Shown in pieces: positions 1 to 11,200 of a DNA stretch of 64,000 nt. Source of the stretch: Styela clava. Taxonomy: Eukaryota > Chordata > Ascidiacea > Stolidobranchia > Styelidae. Position numbers and translations under genes: made by a program. The notes under the pieces are model-generated. The model worked only from the letters and a program-made list of their open reading frames with translations, was not told where the DNA came from and searched no databases. The first letter of the stretch is position 1; each line of letters begins with the position of its first letter. The DNA lies in contig NC_135254.1 of NCBI RefSeq assembly GCF_964204865.1, forward strand, positions 15,133,001 through 15,197,000, written 5' to 3'.

Positions 1-1067
1 GTTTGCAATGACTGTTCATTCAAAAACAGTTTTCAAGAAAATCCTGGAATAGCGAAATTTTCGACGAATAATTTCGTAAAAATTTTGTGCATTGAGACTG
101 CTCATTTCCCTTGTTATTCGCACATATCGTCAGCCTACGGTAAAGAATACATATTCAAAACATGCCTGATCATATAGTAAATATGACCTCTTCTACATTT
201 AGTGATGGTTGCAATTAGAAAACTCATCTCGAGGAAAGAATAGGGACGCAACGGTTCTTATTCACGTGACCTATAATCTTGGTGTCACAATTTTATCGTT
301 TTCAATAATCTTACTTCGGTTACTCCAATATAAATCATGAAAACAATCTGCAAATGAAAAGGTAATGGGATAATAGGCATAACATACTAAATTCCGGAGT
401 AAAATAAGAATTGAAATTATGTTGCTCTCGATAAACGACATTTATACGTAATAATATAACATATTCTTTATGGTTTTACCATGATCTTTTTATTTTAGCA
501 TGTCTATTCATTTCAGTGCAGTTTTGAACGCAGCGTATAGTATTTTTATCGAAAACAACTACACAGCCTTTTCGAAAACGTGGGCGCCGTTCAAATAAGA
601 AAGTGGATGATAGCAGTCGATGCCCGCAACCCATATGGCGATCAGCCTTCATATAAGATAATTTTCTATTTATTACGTCTATGCCTCAATATCTTTTAGT
701 ATTAAATTTTGGCAATGTATTTCGCTGTTGTGCCTCATATCAAGTTCAACATTAGCCTGATATCAGTCTTTGGGTCTTACCCAGTGATGAGCTGGAAAAT
801 GTGTTATGCCCGGGGCGGCACCTCATTCGCGGAAATGTATTATATTTACAACACGTCCGCGAACACTAACAGAAATTTTTGACTTTTAGATCCGAAGAAA
901 TATATCTGTGTAAAATGACAAGTATATTCATAGCAATTAAATATAATATTAGTTCAAAAATACTTGCGATTATTTTATTAAAATATAAAATAAGCTTGAG
1001 AAATATTCTAATAGTAAGGTATAAAATGAAATTTTCTGGGTCAAAAGGTCGGGCAAACATCAATTTC
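1..1067. other. Intergenic, nothing recognised
   Basis: AT-rich sequence with no long open frame, no exon-like frame and no clear terminal inverted repeats. The two short overlapping frames near 866-1070 lie antisense to each other in AT-rich DNA and look like chance. Confidence 0.5.
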
Positions 1068-1069
1068 TA

Positions 1070-1252
1070 GGGCTGGGAATTTCAGGGAAAACACTTCAAT
1101 CATTAACCGGGTCAAAGTAACCGGTTAACCGCAGCGTGACGTTTGACATAATAATTTGTTGGTGGTTTTATCCTTGTATCGCTCAAAATTATTCACGAAT
1201 GGAGACAGTTAGTGGTATATAAAAAGGGTAACCGATTAACCATTCCCAGCCC
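1070..1252. mobile_element. 183-bp MITE with GGGCTGGGAAT terminal inverted repeats, TA-flanked
   Basis: The left end reads GGGCTGGGAAT and the right end ATTCCCAGCCC, an 11-bp terminal inverted repeat, with TA directly outside both ends (1068-1069 and 1253-1254). Size, lack of coding capacity and TA duplication fit a non-autonomous Tc1/mariner-type element. A second internal motif, AACCGGTTAACC and its relative ACCGATTAACC, sits near both ends. Confidence 0.65.
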
Positions 1253-1254
1253 TA

Positions 1255-2269
1255 TCCATTACACGTTACGCATGTGCTAATTATTTGTTTGCTGAGATGT
1301 AGAATCAATTTATGAAGTAACAAAACGTAAATTATTAAGTGTACAGGAGAAACTTAACTTTCTATGGCATACTTTTATTTCAACAACAGGAACGTAAATG
1401 CAATAAAATAGTTAACAACCGGAACGGCGTTAAATGAAAAAGCTACTATGAAAAACATCGGTGCTATTTTTTAACCAGAGATATCCTTGGACGCCATAAT
1501 TTAACATTTTGTCTTAATTTGACCTCGTGGTAACGACAAAATATTATTATTATGATTGTTGCTGTTTGTAATTGATCACAAACATAACTGTGTCTGTTCT
1601 TATTACTAACTCCCACCCCCGATAGAGCACCATCACCAAATGTCCTCATATTGCATTTTTTGTTAAAGAAATGAAATTTATCATCACTTTCAATCATAAT
1701 AGTCGACTGTTTACAAGTTGATTAATTAAAAATAAACAACAAATTCTGGTTATAATTCTTGTATTTCATTGGAATCAACAGTATGCACCCAAAGTCAAAA
1801 TACGATATAATTATTGAAACACATAATACACTTTTAAATGTTCTAGTCAATCTTTAATAGCTGTTCGTTCTTTAGATTTCTTTATTTCTTCGTCTTAACG
1901 TCGACATTTCCAAACATAGAATAATAACAATAACTGGTGGAGAACAGAAACTTACTTATTATATGCAACATTGTATTTTGAGACAATAAAAAATGATTTT
2001 TCTTGGCAATTAGTTTATTACTGATGAGTGGTATCAAATTAAGACTCTGATTGCAATGATAATGTTGATCACTATTGAATTACGAAGTAAAACGGATGTT
2101 GCAGAGCCTCAAGTAGTGCTTGTTTGTTCTGTAGCCCTGTAAAAAAGAATTATAGTCAGAATACAAAACAGGTATTTTTACAAAATATAGTTTAAGGGGG
2201 AAATTGTAATATCTTGTCAGAAGCTTACAAAATTTCAATAACACGATTTTCATTGAAAACTTTTGCTCA
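1255..2269. other. Intergenic, 3' flank of the small secreted peptide gene
   Basis: No recognisable gene. A minus-strand acceptor followed by a short frame near 2100-2145 could be an alternative last exon or 3' UTR of the neighbouring peptide gene, but nothing supports it strongly. Confidence 0.3.
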
Positions 2270-2892
2270 CTAATTGGCTGTTAAAGGTAGTGAATATTTG
2301 GTATAGCAGTCACATCTCCATTTCTGGTAACCAAGTGGTGCTGGTAAAGAACTAATGGAAGATTATTTTACTTTGGCGGAATGTAAAGCAAAATGTGCTT
2401 ATAATATATATATATACGCTGCCATAACATGAAACGTATATTTTAAGATCAATATACTAACATTATCGTTTCTGTATCCACAGAACGGGGGGTCGCTTAC
2501 TCCAGGATCTTCAAGATATATATCTTGACAGCAAGCATCGTGCGCAGAGTCACATAGTTTATTTCCACAGAATCTACCTCCGATTTGCCTAAAAAATTTC
2601 GAATTTAAACTGATCAATCTAACTTTGAAAACATTGTATGTAACCAATGCAATTATTTGTAATTCAAAAATAAGTACGTATCTCTATTATTTATACGGTC
2701 AATAATAATATCGAATATTCGTCTTGTCTAAAATATTAAATCGAATAATTCTGATTTTTTTTTTATATTGTCTCCATTTATATATTTGTTCAGTGTTATT
2801 ATGTTAAATCCTTTTATAATAAACAATTGACATTAATATACTTACGCTGCCGCAAGGCTTATGCAAAGAAGAGAGATGAGTAGAATCTTCAT
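2270..2892 (-). CDS. Small secreted cysteine-rich peptide (three exons)
   Basis: I do not recognise the family. Proposed exons on the minus strand are 2892-2846, 2588-2458 and 2340-2270, 249 bases in all, coding 82 residues. Exon 1 is a textbook signal peptide (MKILLISLLCISLAAA), ending at a strong GTAAGT donor. Exon 2 carries a cysteine pattern C-x4-C-x6-CC-x15-C, and exon 3 adds two cysteines as CDC before a TAG stop, so the mature part has seven. Phases close (2, then 1) if exon 2 ends at the weaker GTATAT donor. The alternative donor GTTAGT four bases earlier would give a different tail without cysteines. The role is unknown; a secreted disulfide-rich peptide, for example in defence or signalling, is only an inference. 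Confidence 0.5.
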
Positions 2893-4193
2893 TTTGATGA
2901 ATTTCTGATTTGATTTCAACTTTATTATGTGTTAACGACTGTAAAAACAACGCTTGTAATTGAATGTTTGTTTGCAAATTATCATTCACCAAATCGTTGG
3001 GAAATTTTTATAGTTAGTTATATGCTTTTCTTAGGTTTCATTATTTATTTGTGATCGCTGCAAATTATTTTAATATACACGTCTTTCTGATATGTCTGCG
3101 TACTAATAATGTGAGCAAGAATTCCTAAACTCTGCCTTTTTATTGAAAAGTATGCATGATATAAATTTTGACTGCGTTTTTCTTTCTATTTTTTTGTACA
3201 TATTAATGTTACAGGGCTATTTGTGGGCTATGCCTGGTAACATGGTATATATACATAACATGGTTGAGGCAGTGATTCCGTTTGAATGCTTTTTTTTTCA
3301 CAAATTACGTAATAGAATGTTCGTCTCTTTTTCTGTTTGAAGTTTTCTCGAAATTTCCACCATCGTTGATAATGACGCTATTTCGTCGTCTGTATGCATT
3401 GACAGTGCTTGAAAATTGTTAGCGGTTATGTTACAAACAGAAAATCTGGAAAATTAACATTTTAAATTATATAATTAAAATTCACTCAATATTGGATGAG
3501 TTTTCACGTCACGAAGCTAATCTTACACAACTCCACCAACGACATACAGTATATATATATATATATATATTTGAATAAGTATTTGATCCGTGAATAGTAA
3601 ACCGGTTGGATAATTATATATCAGACTTTCGCAATACTTGTTTGCCGCTTGGTCCTTATCGATACCGGTACGTCGAGGCGGCCTGGATATCCAGAAGACG
3701 CCCAATTGAAATAGAAACAAATAACCAATACGAAGTACGAACCCCCATCATGCGAGTAACCATGGAAACAGCAGCGAAAGTCAGACAGCAACGGGATACA
3801 TATATCACCCCGGCATGCTGTCAATAGAATGGGATTTTATCCAGTGAGGAGAAGCTGTTAAGACAGCTTAATCATATTAGATAACGTTGGTTTGTTCGTC
3901 GGTGTTGGAAATGAAAGTGGACGGAGACAAGTGCCGGAGTTATCGATTGGTGAAAGGCATGACGTTAGCAGGTAAAAATTGAAATCTAAGAATGACACAT
4001 GGATGAAATAACTACCGGAATAAAACAATAATGTATATATATGGAATAAACACAGATTTATTAAAACGCAATATCAGTAAAACTTAGAAATTGATAAGTA
4101 TACTGGCACTTTACAGAATACATAAAAGCTATAAGTCCGTACTTGATCAGAGACTAATATCATGGAGCATGAGCGAAGTGAGACACCGTAGCC
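2893..4193. other. Intergenic, upstream of the secreted peptide gene
   Basis: AT-rich, with a TA dinucleotide run near 3550-3570. The pair of overlapping opposite-strand frames at about 3606-3827 has no family resemblance I can see. No repeats with clear ends were found. Confidence 0.4.
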
Positions 4194-4632
4194 CAAGGGT
4201 CGGCAAACTTTTGTCGTTCGCGGGCCAAAATTAAAGGTAGCAAGTCATTGGCGGGCGCACATATTTTTAGAAAGTTAAAAACCGAGGGAATGGCCAATGA
4301 ATCACTTTTTTCTTAGAAAGATTTCAGTTATATTTCAAGCAGCGCGCGAAAACTGATAATTTGAATATTTTCTGCGCCATTAAATCATTTGCACTCAGCA
4401 TCAAAATTTGTCTAATTATAATCAATTTATAGGCTCATTAAACGAGTGATTGTAAATTATATACTTGTTAGGTTATAATATAATTTAGTGTCTCAAAACA
4501 AATTCTGTTTCGTAAAGAATATAATCGTCAATACAGTTGTTTTGTTATTATAATTCAGTGAAGCGTAGCGGGCCGGATTATATTGTTTCGCGGGTCGGAT
4601 CTGGCCCGCGGGCCGCAGTTTGCCGACCCCTG
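4194..4632. mobile_element. 439-bp hAT MITE with perfect 8-bp target site duplication
   Basis: The ends read CAAGGGTCGGCAAAC and GTTTGCCGACCCCTG, near-perfect terminal inverted repeats of hAT type. The 8-mer CCGTAGCC stands directly outside both ends (4186-4193 and 4633-4640), the 8-bp duplication diagnostic of hAT insertion. Subterminal GCGGGCC/GGCCCGCGG repeats follow. It is non-coding, so it depended on a transposase in trans. A divergent relative of its interior lies inverted at about 42,750-42,950. Confidence 0.88.
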
Positions 4633-5246
4633 CCGTAGCCTATATGTTTGGGCTCCAAGATTAGCCTATCCGCCCTTTATAACGTTTATGAAATAATAAT
4701 TAAACGTTTATGACATAATAATAAATTGATTGGAATATTGTTGAAAGACACATGGCTTTATGGCATATGTATAACGCAGGGCATACAATGGCGTGATTCA
4801 GTTACTGCGTACCTACTCTTAATTAAGGGACTGTGAATGAAATCAAGTATTGAGCCGACAATGACGAGGAATATCATATCCTTTCCTGGGAATAGTTGTC
4901 TTGTTACTCTTTTTCATATTTACTGAGGACACAGCCGGTTGTATTCGAAGTTCGGGGAAAATATATGCGACCTCTCAAGATTCCGCAGTATTTTCTGCAT
5001 GTACTCTGTAATAGTGCCATGGAAAATCAGGAAATATATTCACATTCACAACGCAGAAATTGCTATGGCGCTTCTATTCTGTACCAAGCGCAATATACTT
5101 GTCGAAAGTAATAAACAATCATGTCAATAATTATTAAATATATACATAACGTTTAATTCAATTCAAAAGTCTTACTGTACAGTGTACACTAACACAAAAA
5201 ATACCTTTGTTTGATTCAAATAGAATATTTATCTTTATTCTCGCTA

Positions 5247-5737
5247 TGGACCTTTCCCCGACCTTTGACCCCCGAAAAATTCTCCCTATACTTTACCATT
5301 GCAAAATTTTCGGGGATATTTTAAGTGCTTTCGCGAGTTGGCGCCTGTAAAATGGGGTATGTGTTTTAAACCATCATTATGATTCATCACATACAACAAT
5401 CTGTTTTTTAAAAGTACCGGTAAAGAATTTTAGCCTAGTCTATGATAACTATTTATACACTAATTTTTTATTACTGAAATTAAATTAAAACTCCTAGGAA
5501 GACAGAGTGATCATTGAATTATCTGATTCATATTTAAGTTTCCGAAACACAACAGAAAATTAACGAATAGAGTCCAAAAAATCGAAAACGAGGTAATGTT
5601 TACGACCACGCTTGAAAATCTGTCTGAGTGAGAAAAGTGTCTGAGCTGATGCGAAATTGTTACGTCACTTTTTGCATCTTGCTGATTGGCCAATGTCACG
5701 AAGTAAACAAGGAAGTCGATGCTCGGGGAAAGGTCCA
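5247..5737. mobile_element. 491-bp MITE with TGGACCTTTCCCCGA ends (copy 1)
   Basis: Begins TGGACCTTTCCCCGA and ends TCGGGGAAAGGTCCA, an exact inverted repeat that fortuitously extends a few bases outward. Two other copies are in the window: 42,206-42,699 (same orientation) and 37,619-38,832 (inverted, lacking the outer 75 bp). The outer 75 bp also matches the end at 44,149-44,223 of the THAP-domain element, so this looks like a deletion derivative of that family. No target duplication is obvious. Confidence 0.75.
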
Positions 5738-5743
5738 TAGCAT

Positions 5744-6785
5744 CCTTGCGTTACACGCATACGGATCCTCTACGGAATACGGAAACATAAAGCAAGGAAA
5801 CGTAGCTAGTCTCGTGTAACCCCAACTGTTAGAGTTAGACATATAATGTTATTGTTTCTTTATAATTGATGACCGTGAAACAGCGTGGCCACCTGCTTTC
5901 GACCGCGATCAACTAAAATTTTCAAAATAGCTCGAGATCGAGTGATCGGTAAAGATTCCATAAACAAAAATGCGTGAATACTGAATACGTTGATAACTGC
6001 ACACACGTATACAAAATTTCCACTGTTGCCAATACGCTCGACTCTGCGGGCGCATTCTCAATGAAATTGCCTCAAAAATTGGCATTTTTTATATTCCATT
6101 CAATTTGTTAATTTGAATATTGTGACCTCGATCAAGCCAAACGTTGTATCTTGAAACGACAAAACAAAATTCCCTATTGTTGTATACCATGAGGTGGGTT
6201 GGCTTGGATATTTATATTCTTTACGTTTCAAAATTATAATGAGATGTTATCTGTGAAGTATCATTTACCAAGTGTGCTAGTATATTCATTGACTGATGTT
6301 TTTAACGCGTGATATATTCTTTCATTAGCAGCATAAAAGTTTCATCATTCCATTGGACAGGATTATTTTGACATACTGTCTTTCTGCATTTTTACATTAT
6401 TATGATGTAAGCAAGTATTGCTAAAATCTGCGTTTATTTGTGAGGAATATTCTGTATTTCGAATGCAATTTTTGTTACCATTTATTACAATGTATACCAG
6501 AATAGCATAATAAAAGCTCAATTCGTAAGAATTGCTCATTTTGCTTAGTGGTTAATTCATCCCTGACTACAAATTTGTCAGCATAATAGAGGAGGAAAGA
6601 ATAGAGTCGGTATATTGGATTGTGAACCAAACTAATACCTTCAGTAAAATCGAATATGAATAGTATACGGTGAAATGCTACGCAAACATGAACGTAACTA
6701 TCTGTCGGGGATGCGCGAGACTACCTTTCCTTGCGTTATGCATTTGCGCAAGAGGATCCGTATGCCGTATGCGTGTAACGCAAGG
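5744..6785. repeat. 1-kb segment bounded by about 25-bp inverted repeats
   Basis: Left boundary CCTTGCGTTACACGCATACG (5744 onward) recurs inverted at 6754-6785 with a small internal duplication. It starts almost flush with the preceding MITE. A diverged relative of the right boundary (GGATCCGTATG followed by a GCAAGGATGC-like stretch) lies near 25,150-25,195. It may be a MITE; no target duplication was found. Confidence 0.45.
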
Positions 6786-6823
6786 AAACTGTGGCAAGAA
6801 TAAAAATGACTATACTATTTGAT

Positions 6824-7035
6824 TCGCTTTTTAACAGTATTGAAGTTACGGTGAAATGCCATTTAAACGTTAAGTGAATGTCGCTTTTTAACAGTGTTGG
6901 AGTTACGGTGAAATGCTGTTTAAACGTTCAACAACTCGCGCTTTGTAAGAGTATTACTGTAAAAAAACGTCAGTCGTTACATGTTTTGAGTAGCATTTTA
7001 CCGTAATTTCAATACTGTTGAAAGGCGTAAGTCGT
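6824..7035. repeat. Tandem plus inverted repeat around TTACGGTGAAATGC
   Basis: Two direct copies of about 57 bp start near 6827 and 6884, each carrying AACAGT(A/G)TTG, a TTACGGTGAAATGC core and TTTAAACGTT. A third, inverted partial copy (GCATTTTACCGTAATTTC) closes the segment at about 6994-7030, so the single strand could fold back. A diverged version appears near 63,140-63,200. Confidence 0.55.
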
Positions 7036-8166
7036 GGATGTCTCACTTCCCAGGACGGGGGAAAGAATATTTACTCGAATTTTTGTGGTGGAAGCTTTCT
7101 CTTTCTAGTGTGAACTTAGTGATTCGCCGCAGGGGCCTAACCAGGAGGGCGGAGAAGTTGATGTCGGCACCCATCCCCCCTTTGTAACATACATAACAAG
7201 TTTTGCAGCTTGAAACTCTTTTTAAACCTTCAAAAATTTTGAAACCCCGTTTTCCGACCTCCGAACCCAATAGCTGTTACGGTTTAACTTGGTAATTACA
7301 AATTTCATACCCCCTACAGCGGGACATAGTGTTGGAAATTTCATTTTCTCTCAAGTCCTTTTCGCGAATACGATCTACGTGCTTTGGAACCAGTCTAGGC
7401 ATGAGATACTTAAAATGCAGTATATACGTCATAGCATTGGATGATTGGCATGTATATTGATTGCAATGTCTAGCTTTTCTCGAAAAGTCTATCTTGAAAA
7501 TGAATTTTATAGCTACTTTTACCAGAAAATTCTTTATATTCATTAAATCAATATTTATGGGTTGAATGAACAAGATTTCTGACAATCGTTTTAGGTTAGA
7601 CACAGAATGTTATTAGTGACCAACTACTATGTCTTTCAACGTTAGCGCATTGTCAAGCACGTAGAAAGGTACTCCCGTAGTATGTGTAGTTACGGTTGGG
7701 TCATGATTTTATTACGATTTTCGTTATTTTAGTTATATTACGAGTTCGGGGACTGCCTGCGTTAGCCAAGTGAATATACCCCCTGCCCATAGGTTTCAGT
7801 CCCTTTACACAACTTGTTATAAAAATGGTGTAACAAAATTAGTTACCTCCATATTGGTACACATATTTTTGGAGCGCCGGAAAACCGAACTCTACAGAAA
7901 GTTTGGTTGAAAGATATCCCTGAATAAAACTGCCTTGTGTGAGGTCTAGTCTAATTGCATATTACAGATTACGAACGAAATCCTTTCCCCCGGTCCTAGA
8001 TGTCCAAAATGATCCAACAAATCCACTTTTATAGTTTACCACAACAATATATTCGATGGAAAAAGTTTAAAAAAAAAACGATATGAATATACATAATCTT
8101 AAGAGACAAGTGACAAAAAAGCTCGTTGGTATCGAGGCAAGATAATCCATCAACGGAAGGCAAGAC
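7036..8166. other. Intergenic, downstream of the KAP NTPase gene
   Basis: No exon-like frame with family resemblance. The 108-codon minus-strand frame at 7277-7603 has no recognisable motif or splice context and is probably chance. Homopolymer A runs occur near 8071. Confidence 0.4.
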
Positions 8167-8170
8167 TTTT

Positions 8171-8176
8171 TTTATT
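8171..8176 (-). terminator. AATAAA polyadenylation signal of the KAP NTPase gene
   Basis: On the minus strand AATAAA lies 92-97 bases after the TGA stop at 8270-8268, a usual distance for cleavage and polyadenylation. Confidence 0.55.
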
Positions 8177-8267
8177 ACTCAGGCAAGAAATTCGAAATGC
8201 TGACGGAAGCGTGGATAAATTATAGTAAATATATATGCATGTTGGTCATTTTTAGAAAAGGCATCCA

Positions 8268-11200
8268 TCAAATGACTTCTTCCTTGAACCTGGGACAAGA
8301 TCGATGACGAGAGATTCCAGATCTAATTGACTGGTCGAGGTTGAGAGTAACTGGAAATAGTGCGGTTACTTTCCGTCTTGTGAGGGAAGGACTTCCTCGG
8401 AGGAAACTGCGCAGCAATGCAGGGTCTTCGTCTAATGTTAACATAGAAACACTACCTCCGTCTGCAATTTCCTGTTCAACGTAATTTCTAAACAGAGAAG
8501 GTTGTTTTAAACACCCAAATCGTGGACGATGCCAAACTATTTAGAGTTTCTATGTTTGCTAGCCTCAGTCCAGGACAAAATCACACTGATATCGAGTAGA
8601 AACAACAGGAAAATCAGGCAGACGAGAAATTATAATGGTATCATTCGACAAAATCTAAACCTCCTCAAAGAGATGTATGTAGGTACATAGAAAAAAAATG
8701 TCTTACAGAATTTAGCTTTAGGTACAGAGGGTATATTTCTCAGCTATTCAGTTTAATAATGTAGAAGATACTCATGACTCATGAGTAGGCCTATATGAAC
8801 GTTAAGCTTACTCGTATATGTCACTGAGTTTTGCATCTAATTCAATTTTTCTGTTCGTCATTTTAGCCATCCTTCTCTGATCCGAATCGTCAATCACTTG
8901 CAAGATATAACTAACTCTGTAAGGCCACTGATCTGTCAATACGATCCAGCGAACGAGATCTTCAGCCTCAGCACGAGTCCATTTAAACAGAGGTTCTGTC
9001 AATAGTAAACATATATTTAAAATATTGGAATTGAAAAGTGTTACGGAAGAATCAAACTACTGTATATGAATATAATGACATGCGAGTATGGATTAAGTTG
9101 AAGGCAGTTTAAACTAGCTAAGTCAGATTCCAGCACAACTAGGAAAACGAATTTTCATGAGTGATCAACTCGTTCCGAGTAAGAACATACATTTTTCCCT
9201 TCTAGAATCGTAAAAAATACGAAAAAATACTTATTTCTTATAAACCAATATCGAATATTTCCGAAGTAGAAATGCGCAAAGATAAAATATACAATCAAAC
9301 TAGTTTATATATCTTAAAGTTACTAGTAACGTAACTATACTTTGCAGATAGCATTGAGACAAACCTCAGACTATCGCACCAAAGTCAGTCGAAATTAAAA
9401 ATATTTACCGTTATCTTCTGGCGCTAAATTGCTGTTAAAGACCGACGTTCTTCTGTCCGATCTGTAGTGAGATTGATTTGAATTTTTTGAATGAATTGCA
9501 ACATATTTCCGACGCATTCTCTGTAAAATTGTATAGCATTGAATTAAAATATGAACAAAAAAGTCGTCAGTTAGTTCAGGGTTTAATGTGAAATAGTGTA
9601 AGTTTTGTCTAATTGAAAACATTCCAGTTTAACATACTCATTCAGGTGTCTAAGTGCCTGATTGCATTGAGAGCAATGACATGGATCATCTCATAAAATA
9701 CGCTATGCGACCCCATTAAACATCACCAGGCAGTAATTTATGTGATATCTGGCAACTAATCAATTTATACACTTTTACAATGAATAAACGCGATATTCAA
9801 AAATTTAGCCGAAACCTTGTATAACCAACTACTTACCGTATATTCAATTTCAATGATGTTTTCTTAATCTACATTAGTTACGATATAATACTTATTGTTG
9901 GTTAATCATTTGCAGGTTGGACCAAATTGTATTAAATGGCTGGAAATGGGTTTCAATTCCATTACACACTCATAGCGTTATGAACAATAAAAAATGAAAT
10001 TGAACCCGAACATCTCTTATAGAATAGAACATATACCAAACGAAAGCGCGACTGTTATGCATAGTACATAATGAGCGATCGAGGCGAATGAAATTCCTAA
10101 TTTGCAATTCATTCGAAACTAGCCAGCACCCATCCCCCAAGCATCCCGCCGAGCGTCATCCCAAATTAGGTGTTCAAGTTGCTCAGGAGAATGATGTATG
10201 CCAAAATATGATATACATGAGATCATAATGGAACGGCTTTAGAATTTCCATCACGTTCCCACTGATGTTAGTAGGCTATATATAAAAGCAATTATTTGCA
10301 CATCGGAGAAGAAATAAATTGAAAATGAATATTATTAAATGGGAATTTACCCGTTCTTCCATGCATCTCATAAGCTGAGTTGTGAGTGATAGAACGTTGA
10401 ATATTCTTTTCATATTTCTTGGATTCCCACAAATATGTTGACGGATAAATCCGCTTGTTGATATCTGACCGTGTTTGTCTGACCAAGCAGATTCCAAAGC
10501 TTCCCTAAATCGCGGTATGTATACGTATATTATTGGTTAGGCAACAATGCTAAGACTGAAAAGTAGTGTATAAAATATAAAAAAAAAAACAGGTTAGGTA
10601 TTTGGTTTTAATTTCAACGCATAATCAAATCAAATTTTGATAACACCGGTGTTCTAATAAATAGACAAGATAGCATGTAAGGTTAAAGATCATATAAAGT
10701 TTCCATATGATTTAAAAAGTGTTCCTATGGGTTACATAAAAAGCAAAATGTCGGATGAAATATCGGGTGCCACTGGACTCACGCGAATTAAAAAAATAAA
10801 ACTAATAGCCTTCTAGCGACATTTGAGAACGATTGGTACTCTTGTTGTGGAAAAAGGCGAATTTTCCCAGCAAAAACAACTTGGCAAAACGATCCCTAAT
10901 TTACCCTTCGTGTCTAAAATATCTCACGTATATATGTATATTAAAATGTTATAAAATTTCTTTTTTTGCTTCACATTTTTATACTGAAGAAACTTAAATT
11001 TAGTTTTAGGATTCTGAAAAACGATTACACAACTTCGAATTCTATTTACCAACAAGATTCAAATCTATAGTTATCGCGCAAAAGTACTGTTGTCTCTTAA
11101 ACATTGCAGATAAATTAGATTATGAAATTCACCCCAAACCTAAAATATTCCTTGTCGTTCATGAGTATGGACCAAACAAACCTGCATTTGAAAAGAAATC

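Noticed and set aside
7277..7603. 108-codon minus-strand frame
   Set aside because: No motif, no splice context, low-complexity composition and no start context; likely chance.
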